Below, in pieces: positions 44,836 through 53,735 of a DNA stretch of 64,000 nt. The notes beneath the pieces are model-generated. The model was not told the DNA's origin and searched no databases. It saw only the letters and a program-made list of their open reading frames with translations. The position numbers and the translations under genes were made by a program. Location of the stretch: positions 248,001 to 312,000 of the forward strand of contig JAGYXB010001959.1 in NCBI GenBank assembly GCA_022495005.1, given 5' to 3'. Within the stretch, counting starts at the first letter, position 1. Each line of letters opens with the position of its first letter. This stretch comes from Rhyacophila brunnea (Eukaryota > Arthropoda > Insecta > Trichoptera > Rhyacophilidae).

Positions 44836-45397
44836 GACTGCTATTAGCCGCTATCGGTGGCTATCGAGGGTAGTTTATCATATTTAAGCATTGAGGTATT
44901 ATAATTGTTACAATAAGTTAGCCGTCTAAACTGTTAAAACCATAGAGGTATTAAATTAAAAAAGGAGCAAAGAATCGGCTTTCTCATACATCTGAATGAA
45001 GCAGGCCAACAATAGCCGATAACTTAAGAGTAATAGCGACGCGATAAAAAAAAATCAGGGCATCATAGAGGATTTACTTTGGTCATTATAACGTACCCAT
45101 ATAATATAATGTTAACGTTCGAATTTTACCACAAATTGATTACCAGCCCGCCCCACCATACTTTTTCGCCATACTAGCCTGCTTAACCATACTTTCATAT
45201 AACCTGCCGCCCCTAGGTTAAAACTGTCTTTCTCGCTCTAAAAGCTAACACAGCCGAGAGAGGTGCTGTTAAAACATAGCACTTTTTGACAGTTGAGACG
45301 ATTAACTTATTGTAACAATTAACTTTCTCAATACCAATATTAATAATAATATAATAAATTACCCTCTATAGCCGCTGATAGCGTCTGATAGCAGCCT
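44836..45397. mobile_element. MITE with about 90-bp inverted ends
   Basis: The left end ACTGCTATTAGCCGCTATCG and TGGCTATCGAGGGTAGTTTA is inverted at the right as TAAATTACCCTCTATAGCCG and CTGATAGCGTCTGATAGCAG. The arms continue through ATTGTTACAATAAGTT on both sides. The end itself is built of CTATCRG subrepeats. Noncoding interior with smaller palindromes. Confidence 0.78.
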
Positions 45398-45524
45398 AGT
45401 ATATAGAATAGATGTGCTGATGCCAATGTGGTATTTTGTATCAATACCATACAATTCCATTCAATACAGCTAGAAATAAATAATATTTTTTTTGCCAAAA
45501 AAATATGTTTTGCAGGTTTCGTGG

Positions 45525-45690
45525 TTGAGGGACGAGACCGCTGTGGGTTTGGGGATGACCAGGAGGTATAGATGGAGAGTCGTCTGAAGGAGAGATGATA
45601 AATCAAGATTTGGTGGTGGTTGCTCCGATGAATGCAGGAGCGAGTTTTATTTGCAGCGTAAACAGATGGTATTGGTACAAGAGTTTGTTA
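45525..45690 (-). repeat. Dispersed repeat, inverted copy of 7690-7850
   Basis: GGTGGTTGCTCCGATGAATG and GGAGCGAGTTTTATTTGCAG match 7690-7850 in reverse. AATAAAACTCGCTCC on the minus strand could be an LTR poly(A) region, but no LTR pair is visible. Confidence 0.5.
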
Positions 45691-46679
45691 CAAGAGCCTT
45701 ATGTTACAATACTTACGATAATGTTCCGATGTCCGAACTAATTGAAATCGAATGCTGAGCGGTTGACATGAAGTTTACTAATCGAATGGAGATGATGATT
45801 GATACTATTAGGTATTTAGACTGAGCAACTAATCATCTATGACCTGCTAATAATATGCATGAATATTCAAATTGCGAGTCATTGCTGATGAAGTTTGCAA
45901 TTGAGAAATCTGCTGGCCTCTGCAATATTTCACTTCGATGTCACGCGTGTAGAATATGCGACTATTGTGCGATAATTTTAATGATTTGCTAATTCTTACA
46001 CTGTCGAAATAATGCTGAGAAGGCCCGAAGTTATTGACCACTACATATTATGTCTCCGAAATATGGCGCCCTCTGAATCATGACGCTCTTTGATTGCCTT
46101 ACCCTGCATATAAGTAAGGTTTGTGTGCAGGACGTCAATAATAAGTAATTGTTTTGTCATATCGTGGTGAAATATAACAAGGAAGGCCTGCTGAAGCCGA
46201 ATCGCAGAACGATCTTCGCTGAAATGTTTTGGAGATAAATGATATGCATCCAGACATGCTAAGTACGTACATAACTAATAATATTATATTCTTTTGTACA
46301 GTGACAGTCATCAATTTAGTAATGCCACTGCTTCAAGACAAGATAGTGTCTTTATAGAGCTCGCTGGTTGAATCTTTGCCAAATGTGACTGCTATCACTG
46401 CGCACTTAATGTGAGGGTACGTCCACTAAAAGAAGCGAATAATGTTCCGAGTGTCCCACTCTCGAGAGAGCTTTCAGTTAATGTAAGCTTTAGAGGAAAA
46501 CTGTAAGATATTCAGCTGACAGAAATGATGCAATTAATTTGACGTTATTGAAATAATATTTTGTTAGGTATTGAAGAAAAGAGAACATACTATTGTAACC
46601 ATTTGCTGCCTGACGGTACAAAAAAGTGGGTATCGCATTTAAAAGCGTCCTTTTAAATTGACTAGAAAACATTTTTTAT
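45691..46679. other. Intergenic, nothing recognised
   Basis: AT-rich sequence with no gene or delimitable element. Confidence 0.4.
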
Positions 46680-46858
46680 TATAAACCATTTCTTTTATTC
46701 AACGAATAGTTCACAAGATTTTGAGATGTAATATTCCATATATTGAACGTTCATGGTAGACATGTGAAGAAACATTATGTATGTTTAATATAATATGGAA
46801 TGTTACATTCTCAAAATCTTGTGAATTATTCGTTGAATAAAAGAAATGGTTTATTAAA
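46680..46858. mobile_element. Palindromic MITE, arms of about 65 bp
   Basis: ATAAACCATTTCTTTTATTC at the left reads inverted as GAATAAAAGAAATGGTTTAT at the right. Both arms continue through CACAAGATTTTGAG and a TTCCATAT block, leaving about 50 bp of spacer. Single arms recur at 537-611, 51303-51375 and, diverged, near 57860-57930. Confidence 0.85.
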
Positions 46859-46939
46859 AATTGTTAGCAAGTTCAAATACATATACATTATAACTAAAAT
46901 ATTTGGCGAGAGCCGGGCGTCGGTTAGTAATTCTTTCTT

Positions 46940-47186
46940 TTTCTTTCGACCATGTCCGATCCTAATATGATCATATCGGCCTCCACAGAGTGGAGGTTTG
47001 TATTAACAGATTTTTAATTTGTATTTACGTGAAATGGATGTCAGCCACTTGCTCAACCTATTAGGTCCATACTTTGACTCATACACAAATTGAAAAACAA
47101 TATGTGTACTTGCCAGACCCAGGATTCGAACCTGGGACCCACCACGCTATAGGCCGACGCTTAATCCGCGCAGCCATCATGGGAGT
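46940..47186 (-). mobile_element. tRNA-derived SINE, complete
   Basis: On the minus strand the head reads GATGGCTGCGCGGATTAAGC (A box) and CCCAGGTTCGAATCCTGGG (B box with a full 5-bp T-stem). It is followed by CTGGCAAGTACACATATTG, GGACCTAATAGGTTGAGC, CCTCCACTCTGTGGAGG, GATCATATTAGGATC and an AAGAAA-rich tail. This is the best head in the window, implying RNA polymerase III transcription in its founder. Confidence 0.88.
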
Positions 47187-47234
47187 ACGTAAGTAAGTAA
47201 TTAATATTCTTTGATTTAATACACAAAAATCTAT

Positions 47235-47410
47235 AGTCAATAATAGCGCAATTTGATAAGCATAGTATGACCCAGTAGTTTAAATTGTCGTTATTAGATA
47301 GGAGGCTCGTAGCATAATTGGTTATTGCACGGATTGACGCGACACCAATGGGTTATACGGGTTCAAACCCGTCGAGTTTCATATTTTTTATATATTATAT
47401 ATAAGTTAAT
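47235..47410 (+). mobile_element. Second tRNA-like repeat family, copy 1
   Basis: A tRNA-like core (47303-47380) has A-box-like TAGCATAATTGGTTATTGC and B-box GGGTTCAAACCCG, but anticodon and T-stem pairing are imperfect. The 70 bp before it (GCGCAATTTGATAAGCATA and TAAATTGTCGTTATTA) are shared with the inverted copy at 51425-51595, so the repeat extends upstream of the tRNA-like part. Not called as a functional tRNA. Confidence 0.6.
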
Positions 47411-47889
47411 AATATATATAAGTTATGTATGTTCAAAAATAGTTTAATTTAAAAAGACATCCACTCATTAAACTGTATGTTTAATATAAAAGGAGACAAG
47501 TACTTTTGCCACGAAAAGATAAGATCAGCATCCAAAATACACTGAAAAGAAGTAAGTAACTGGACAATGTATCTTCATTGTAAAAATAAAACAACCGGTT
47601 CAGTTAATTGATATAACCTTTGCTCAGCATTAACGCAATGGTGTTGAACTAGTAGACAAGACAACTCTGAGCTTGCGGTTCATATTTTATTAGTGCGCGG
47701 CAAAATAAATCTCCGAGTAAATGTTGAGAAGATTGCTTTATACATCACGAGCGACACATTTTCTTTATTCGCATTCACATGAAAGTGCTCGGTTTTATCA
47801 GTGTGACAGCTTTCGTACAATCTAGTCTATAAACCCGGGTAAAATACCAACGGAATGACCGTCGACCGGCGGCGTCCGGATGGGAATTT

Positions 47890-47993
47890 ATGAAACAAGA
47901 TGGCGCAGTCCCTTCGGTCTGTCATTTTTTCAATTTCCCGCTTCGCCGTTATTGCCGGGAAAAAACGACAGACTGCGCTGGAGAAAGTTTCAT
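47890..47993. mobile_element. 104-bp hairpin MITE
   Basis: ATGAAAC at the start and GTTTCAT at the end, with inner arms GCGCAGTC / GACTGCGC, GTCTGTC / GACAGAC and TTTTTT / AAAAAA, and CCCG / CGGG around the tip. The inverted repeat is imperfect over about 45 bp per arm. Noncoding. Confidence 0.65.
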
Positions 47994-48176
47994 TTGTTTT
48001 ATTTAAATAAAGAATATACGTGCTTCGTAGTTTAAAATATTAAAAAAAAAATGTATCGACGGGAATTCAGCCAATATGTTATATGAATAATACCAATGAA
48101 TTTAAACCCGTCGATTTTCAAATGGGCAGATGTTACAGTTACAGCATTTACTGTTATTATATTGGTTTCTTTAAGG

Positions 48177-48834
48177 CAGAGGGGGGGCAAACTTATTGGA
48201 TGGAGGGCCAAATTCAAGAATTCAAAATGAGCGGCGGGCCGCAAGTAAAATACCATTTTTAGATAATATACACTATTTATTATTACGAAAAATAAACATT
48301 ACAAAAAAAAAATATGAGAAAAATGAAACTGTTGTACATTTTTTAACATTTATTTAAATTCAGGTGTTAGTTTTGTAGTTGATATTCTCAAAACTGCTTG
48401 TAAATGGACATCGAAGATATTTGATCGTAAAGAATTTTTATTGAGGTTCATGATCGAAAATGTTTGTTCACATATCCTATAGGTTGATCGAAAAATAACA
48501 AACATTTTTCTTGCATAATCTTTAAGTTTGTCGAATTTGTCTGAATTAAGTGCATTGTAAAATTTGGAGATTTCTTCACGACGATGCAATTCTCTTAAAT
48601 CAGTGTCACACTGCAGATCAATAATCTCAAGTTGTAGTTCTGTCGGTACACTATCAATATCTATTGAAAATGGATCGCGTACTATTGCTAAACAAATTTT
48701 AATCTTTTGTCAATATTTAAAAAAAAAATATAAAAGAGTTATTCGTAATCTGAAGTACAATATTAATGATGGCGGGCCGCAAAAAAATACCCGGCGGACC
48801 ACATGCGGCCCGCGGGCCGCAGTTTTCCCCCCTG
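48177..48834. mobile_element. hAT element with perfect 8-bp TSD
   Basis: The ends are CAGAGGGGGGGCAAACT and AGTTTTCCCCCCTG, flanked by the identical octamer CTTTAAGG (48169-48176 and 48835-48842). GCGGGCCGC motifs lie inside both ends. The 658-bp element keeps the C terminus of its transposase on the minus strand. Confidence 0.93.
48350..48589 (-). pseudogene. hAT transposase C-terminal dimerisation fragment
   Basis: Reads FYNALNSDKFDKLKDYARKM, then STYRICEQTFSIMNLNKNSL, IFDVHLQAVLRISTTKLTPE. 'STY.CEQTFS.MN.NKS..R..L.D.HL...LR..TTKL.P' is the hAT C-terminal dimerisation region of the ZBED5/GTF2IRD2-like group. Only this end is left, from a different element than the FLTD fragment at 6188. 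Confidence 0.88.
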
Positions 48835-48851
48835 CTTTAAGGCTATACCTC

Positions 48852-48985
48852 AGTTGAGGCACGGTCTAAAAAGATTGTGGCTAGGCGATGCGCGGATTGC
48901 GGGTCACGGGAGCAAATGACGCATGTCAAACGAAATATAATTTGTCATATGAATCCAACATGTGTCCATTTAATGTTCTGTTTAT
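48852..48985 (-). repeat. Family H repeat, copy 3, first segment
   Basis: Reverse complement of the end of family H (AGTTGAGGCACGGTC, GGCTAGGCGATGCGCGGATT, ATGAATCCAACATGTGTCC). It runs to the 13-bp target word at 48986-48998, where LINE material begins. It starts 10 bp after the target duplication of the hAT element at 48177. Confidence 0.85.
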
Positions 48986-48998
48986 TGTTCTATCAGTA

Positions 48999-49193
48999 GA
49001 CATTTTCTTTCTTAACTTTCTTCTTTCAGCACTACGGTGCATGGTTGCAGCATCAGTCCCGTGCGGCTCCGTCTCGGGACGGAATGAGCACTTAAAATCA
49101 CTTCTTTCAGACACGTTTAAAGCGTCATAGAAAGCGGCCGTGCATATCCACGGTTGTGCATATATGACGGGTGGTGGTGGGCACTTTAACGTA
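48999..49193 (+). mobile_element. R1-like LINE remnant (3' UTR only)
   Basis: 195 bp that align with the 3' UTR of the next LINE: GCATGGTTGCAGCATCAGTC, CCGTGCGGCTCCGTCTCGGG, AATGAG.ACTTAAA, GCGGCCG. It is bounded on both sides by TGTTCTATCAGTA (48986-48998 and 49194-49206). Its last bases (GCACTTTAACGTA) differ from those of the longer copy, so it is a related but separate insertion. Confidence 0.85.
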
Positions 49194-49210
49194 TGTTCTA
49201 TCAGTAGGAG

Positions 49211-49618
49211 CGGTTAATCAGCCGAAGGCTGGAGGACCACTTTGAGAGAATCTACCCTATCTCTGATAGGCAATTTGGTTTCAGACACGGCAAGTCTACT
49301 GAGGACGCCATCAGATTTGCACAGAAATTTGTTGAGGACTCATAAAGAGTCATTGTGGCAGGCTTCTTTTTGGACATAGCCGGTGCCTTTGACACCGCAT
49401 GGTGGCCATTAATTCTGTCTAAGCTTCGGCTCCGACAGATCCCGGGGGACCTCTTTGCCCTAGTGCAAAGCTATTTTAATAAAAGGGAAGTTATATACGA
49501 CTCTAGCACTGAATTGATTTACAAGGAGACCACTATGGGGTGTCCGCAGGGTTCCGTGCTTGGCCCCTTGCTATGGAATATAAAAAGTATAAATATAAAT
49601 ATCAAAAAGTTTTGACGA
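49211..49618 (+). pseudogene. R1-like reverse transcriptase, fingers and palm part 1
   Basis: The frame reads RLEDHFERIYPISDRQFGFR, HGKSTEDAIRFAQKF, an in-frame TAA at 49343-49345, then VAGFFLDIAGAFDTAWWPLI, LRLRQIPGDLFALVQSYF and MGCPQGSVLGPLLWNI. QFGFR.GKST, LDI.GAFD and GCPQGSVLGP.LWN are the ordered motifs of R1-clade polymerases. It ends in junk at an AT-rich insertion (about 49580-49606) before TTTTGACGATGTTTTGACG resumes the expected 'FDDVL'. Confidence 0.88.
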
Positions 49619-49622
49619 TGTT

Positions 49623-50780
49623 TTGACGTTACCTTTGCCACCGGGCTGCGCGCTCGTCGTGTACGCTGACGACCTTCTTTTACTAGTTGGCTCGTCGAGC
49701 GGTCCGACACTCGAGCGCGTAGCTAAGAACGCATTATTGAGAATCCTAAACTGGGGTAAGCTTAATAAGCTTGCATTTGCACCTGGCAAAACGAAAGCTA
49801 TCCTCCTCAAGGGCAGCTCAAGGATAAACATAAATAAGCGATCACCCCCAGTGCGTTTCGGCGACTCTGCTATAAGGTTTTCTCGAAAGGTGACCTACTT
49901 GGGGGTCGTTCTGGACGAGAAGCAGACCTTTTTGAAGCATGCTAAAGTAATTGTGGCTAAGGCCAACTCAGCCTATGAGAAGGTTGCTCGCCTGGCGGGA
50001 AACAATTGGGGCCTAAAGCCTCGTGCCCTGAGAATGGCCTACGAGGCTATATTCATGGGCATCGCTGGCTATGCCTCCAGCGTGTGGCACACCAAAGCCT
50101 CGCTGACAATTGTGAAGAGGGCTCTGCTTAGCGGACAGAGGGCTGCTCTAATTGGCCTTACTAAGGCCTATAGGACCATATCTACGGATGCCCTGGCGGT
50201 CCTTGCGGGGGTCTTTCCCCTCGACTTGCACGTTCAAATTAGAGGGTCGATCACTCTCCTTATGAGGACGATCAATACCACTCTCGCCGGTGTCCCTCTG
50301 ACACCGCCATCGAGAGTGGAGGGCGTGAGCTACAGAAAGACTGTATCTGAGCTGGACTACAAGACCGCATATGCGGCATGGCAGGCGAGATGGGTGGCCT
50401 CCCCTAAGGGCCGCCAGACTTTTCTATACTTTTCAGATGTCTCGGTGAGACATATGACGAGGAGACTGGTGCCGACCCACTGGACTAGTCAATTCATGAC
50501 TGGCCATGGAAACTTTGCGGCCAAACTGCAGGGGTTTGGTTTGGCAAGACATGGGTCGGGTTGCTCATGTGGACATGACCAGCAGGACGCAGAGCACGTC
50601 ATGTGGGACTGTCCACTTATGGACCCCGAACGAGCGGAGTTGTTTGCCCGGGTCCGACCCCGCTCGGGCCCAATAGGACACGCGGACATGGTGGCAACCA
50701 AGGCCAATTTTGCGGCCTTTACTAAATTCGCCAGAGCGTACGGGGAGCGGGACACTCTCGACTCCCCTTGCGACTCTTAA
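49623..50780 (+). CDS. R1-like reverse transcriptase, YADD to C terminus
   Basis: 385-residue open frame, long and uninterrupted. It begins in PLPPGCALVVYADDLLLLVG, with YADD the catalytic palm motif. Next come LNWGKLNKLAFAPGKTKAIL, VTYLGVVLDEKQTFLKHAKV (thumb), YASSVWHTKASLTIVKRALL, AYRTISTDALAVLAGVFPLD, and a C-terminal CSCGHDQQDAEHVMWDCPLM, the CCHC-type knuckle of R1-clade elements. Upstream palm motifs are in the broken frame before it. It ends TAA at 50780. As a protein it cannot be complete, but the open frame suggests recent activity. Confidence 0.88.
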   Translation: MTLPLPPGCALVVYADDLLLLVGSSSGPTLERVAKNALLRILNWGKLNKLAFAPGKTKAILLKGSSRININKRSPPVRFGDSAIRFSRKVTYLGVVLDEKQTFLKHAKVIVAKANSAYEKVARLAGNNWGLKPRALRMAYEAIFMGIAGYASSVWHTKASLTIVKRALLSGQRAALIGLTKAYRTISTDALAVLAGVFPLDLHVQIRGSITLLMRTINTTLAGVPLTPPSRVEGVSYRKTVSELDYKTAYAAWQARWVASPKGRQTFLYFSDVSVRHMTRRLVPTHWTSQFMTGHGNFAAKLQGFGLARHGSGCSCGHDQQDAEHVMWDCPLMDPERAELFARVRPRSGPIGHADMVATKANFAAFTKFARAYGERDTLDSPCDS

Positions 50781-51005
50781 AATTAAAGTTACTCTGATAG
50801 TTGCCATATAAATTAACATCATGCATTCGCACTTCGGTGGAAGGTTGCATCACCAGTCCCGTGCGGCTCTGCTCGGGACAAAATGAGGGCTTAAATTCTT
50901 TGATCTGGCACACGTAAGGGTTATGTTAGCCGGCCGCGTATGACGTGGCTAAATATACATAACGGGAGCGGATGTGGGAGTTTTACACACCATGTTCTAT
51001 CAGTA

Positions 51006-51215
51006 ACAATAATAATATATTCATTGACATGTCAATAACATGTTACAAAGTAAATGGGTAACGTTTTTAGTCTTTACACGATTTAAGAATTAATACGCCC
51101 GTCGCCATCACGAAACAAATTGACGTGTTTCCAGCTCGACGTTCTCTCTCCGAATGGCAGCGAGTCCAAAATTTCGTCGCGCTTACAGTTGAAAATTATT
51201 TTCCGTTTCACTGAT
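51006..51215 (-). repeat. Family H repeat, copy 3, second segment
   Basis: Continuation in reverse of family H after the LINE pair: TAATATATTCATTGACATGT, GGTAACGTTTTTAGTC, CCGTCGCCATCACGAAACAA and CCAAAATTTCGTCGCG, ending at TTTCACTGATGTATCACC. Confidence 0.85.
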
Positions 51216-51302
51216 GTATCACCTAAATGCGTTGATTATTACCGAGTTTAACATCAGAGACAGATACCTTTCAGTTTGCTTGCGTCGCATTCTTTTGGCC
51301 AT

Positions 51303-51375
51303 GATAAATAAACTATTTTTTTATTCTACGAATAAGATACAAGATTTGAGAATGTAACATTCTATATATTGAATA
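51303..51375. repeat. Left arm of the palindromic MITE family
   Basis: AATAAACTATTTTTTTATTC through ATTTGAGAATGTAACATTC matches the left arm of 46680-46858. The other arm is missing. Confidence 0.5.
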
Positions 51376-51424
51376 TACATAATTTGAAAAAATCTCATGT
51401 ATATATATTATATACACACTGGAA

Positions 51425-51595
51425 AAAACCATTTTGTAAAAAATAATACGACAACCGACAGGATTTGAACCTGTATCTGTTGGATTTACGCCAGTATGCT
51501 TTTCCAATTAAGCTACGGGCATCTTAGTTAATTACGACGATTTAACTTGCAGTTGTTACATATGCTTATCAAATTGCGTTATAATGTTGGCTATC
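51425..51595 (-). mobile_element. Second tRNA-like repeat family, copy 2
   Basis: Minus strand: tRNA-like core (51522-51451) with GCCCGTAGCTTAATTGG and the perfect T-arm ACAGGTTCAAATCCTGT. The anticodon stem has mismatches and position 33 is not T, so I do not call a functional tRNA. The upstream GCAATTTGATAAGCATATG is shared with 47235-47410. Confidence 0.6.
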
Positions 51596-51853
51596 GGTTT
51601 TAATATATTAAATTAAGTTAATACCTACCTTAACAATCGAAAAGTTAACAACATTTGGTAATTCTGAAGATAAAGAGACATTAGTTAGACTAGTTAGAGC
51701 TTCAATAGAGTCATGATTGTTTTTACCAAACGCTATGCGTGTTGCAGACTGCTTGAGTAAAGTTAGAAAGAAATGTAAACAACCTCGATCCAAGAATTAA
51801 CAAATTCCCAAAGTTTCTAAACAATATTATAATGGAGTCTACTAAATAAAACT

Positions 51854-52100
51854 ACCCTCGATGGCCGCGTGGCTTAAGCGCCGGCCTATAGTGTTGAGGG
51901 TCTCAGGTTCGAATCATGGGTCTGGCAAGTACACGTATTGTTTTTCAATTTGTGTATGAGTCCAGAGCATGGACCTAATAGGTTGAACAAGTGGCTGACA
52001 TCCATTTCTCATAAAAATTAAATCTGTTAATACAAACCTCCACTCTGTGGAGGCCCATATGATCCTATTAGGATCAGAAATGGTCAAAGAAGAAGAAGTA
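51854..52100 (+). mobile_element. tRNA-derived SINE, complete
   Basis: Head GATGGCCGCGTGGCTTAAGC (A box), CAGGTTCGAATCATGGG (B box, one T-stem mismatch), body CTGGCAAGTACACGTATTG, GGACCTAATAGGTTGAAC, two hairpins CCTCCACTCTGTGGAGG (52037-52053) and GATCCTATTAGGATC (52061-52075), and an AAGAAGAAGAAG tail. Same family as 46940-47186. Confidence 0.9.
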
Positions 52101-52410
52101 TATCAATCATCATAATTTCACCCAATTTCTTATTTGTTGGTAAATATTAAACAAATCGTGTAGCATACTATTGACAATTGGTTAATATATTATCATAATA
52201 TGTACATAAAAATACGTTTTTATGAATACAAGAATAATGTAATAGTTACGCAATTTGATGAGACTGGTGGACGCAGGACACCGGCTGCATTACTTTTTAA
52301 AATTTTCATGATAATCCGCTGCCCAAAATACTCTGTGTTACGGTTAAAAAAATCAGCAACATATAGCATTAGAGCATTAGAATTCTATTTTGCAACCGTA
52401 TAATGTGTAT

Positions 52411-52470
52411 TTGACCATGGCCGATCCTAAGAAGATCATAATGGGCCTCAATAGAGTGGAAGATTGTAGT
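52411..52470 (-). repeat. SINE 3' fragment
   Basis: GACCATGGCCGATCCTAAGA and GGGCCTCAATAGAGTGGA match the inverted 3' end of the SINE family. The remainder is lost. Confidence 0.55.
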
Positions 52471-52517
52471 AAAACGCTTTAGTGCATAATGTAGCACATA
52501 TAGGTATTATGTAGCAT

Positions 52518-53136
52518 CATCATCATCAGCTGGGGTCAATCCATTGTTGGATGAAGGCCTCTCCAAGCTTCTTCCAACTTTCTCGATCCTGTGTCGTTCG
52601 CTGCCACGTATTTCTGCCGAACTTTACCAGTTCGTCAATCCAGCGGCTTTTAGGGTGACCCTGTGGCCGTTTTGTGCCCCTTGGGTACCACTGGATGACG
52701 GCATTTGTCCAGCGGCCGTCCTTTCGGCGAGCAATGTGCCCCGCCCATCTCCATTTCAGCTGTTTGGTAACATTTATTACATCGCGTACTCCTGTCTGCT
52801 TTCTAACCCATTCGTTTCTCTTACGGTCCTTTCGCGTGATGCCCAACATACACCTCTCCATGCTTCGCTGTGCGACTCTTAGCTCAAAGACAAAAGTAAT
52901 GAGGAACTGTTTTACGGACCCTGCGATTATCTGTATTAATGGCACCCAACTCAAGTCAGCAGCTATGTCCATCTCGAACAGCAGGTGTCCATAGACGGAA
53001 GCATGCACGATGAAATTGCTCGAAGAACAAAGCTGGGATGGAGTGCTTTCGGACGTCTGAATAGTATCTTCAAGAGTGACCTACCATTGTGTCTTAAGCG
53101 TAGGGTGTTCGACCAATGTGTTCTACCCGTGCTCAC
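52518..53136 (-). mobile_element. RTE-like LINE with 5' inversion and 14-bp TSD
   Basis: The 3' part is on the minus strand (about 52880-52518): RVAQRSMERCMLGITRKDRK, KWRWAGHIARRKDGRWTNAV, FGRNTWQRTTQDRESWKKLG, then TCAGCTGATGATGATGATG. The adjoining part (about 52890-53136) is on the plus strand: LGWSAFGRLNSIFKSDLPLC and LKRRVFDQCVLPVL, which should precede the tail in the same orientation. GTATTATGTAGCAT flanks both sides (52504-52517, 53137-53150). This is the structure of a twin-primed insertion. Confidence 0.9.
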
Positions 53137-53577
53137 GTATTATGTAGCATAATAGGTTGTATTTTAATTTCGTACTTTTAGTGGCACCTATTTTTTCAGA
53201 AGTAAGTTCTAATAATCAATGACTAATGATATATTGTTTTAATATTTAATTTAAAAAATAACATAGATGGTACTGGACCAAAATTATGTTAGTTTTACTT
53301 TGACATGTGTGAAATTTGTATTTTACACTTTTTGTCATTTTTATTGTTATTTTTGTTATTATAGAACTAATTACCGCAAAGAAAAAAAAATCCATTATCA
53401 TAAACGATACCTATTTTTATATGGTAAACGTATATTTTTAAGACCTGGAATGCACAATGTATCGTTCAATGAAACGACTTTTTTTTTTTTTTTTTCCTTA
53501 AAATACCTATTCGAATGACAGTAATGTATAACAAGAAACAAAAAATCATGCATTCAAGGGTTCAGATTTTTGTTTTT

Positions 53578-53735
53578 ACGAGAAATGTATGTTAGCCACT
53601 TTCTCAACCTGTTAGGTATATATTGTGTCTCTAAACACACATTAAAAAGCAATATGTGTATTTGCCAGACCAAGGATTCAAACCCACGACACTAAGCCGA
53701 TGCATCAGGCTATTGTGGGCGTCATATTAAATTTG
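53578..53735 (-). mobile_element. SINE, head and body without 3' end
   Basis: The minus strand reads a degraded A box, TGGGTTTGAATCCTTGG (B box), CTGGCAAATACACATATTG and AACAGGTTGAGAAAGTGGC. The 3' hairpin region is missing. Confidence 0.65.

Larger units (their letters stand above)
49207..50992 (+). mobile_element. R1-like LINE, 5'-truncated, site-bounded
   Basis: 1.79 kb holding most of a reverse transcriptase, the C-terminal zinc-knuckle region and a 3' UTR. The left border is TGTTCTATCAGTA at 49194-49206 and the right border the same word at 50993-51005. There is no poly(A) tail; the 3' end is TTTTACACACCA directly before the target word. Coding GC is clearly above the surroundings. Confidence 0.9.

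Noticed and set aside
47303..47380. Functional tRNA gene
   Set aside because: The T-stem does not pair as a 5-bp stem with a 7-base loop, and the repeat extends upstream with a second copy. Treated as a tRNA-like repeat.
51451..51522. Functional tRNA gene on the minus strand
   Set aside because: The T-arm is perfect, but the acceptor has a mismatch, the anticodon stem has two, and position 33 is not T.
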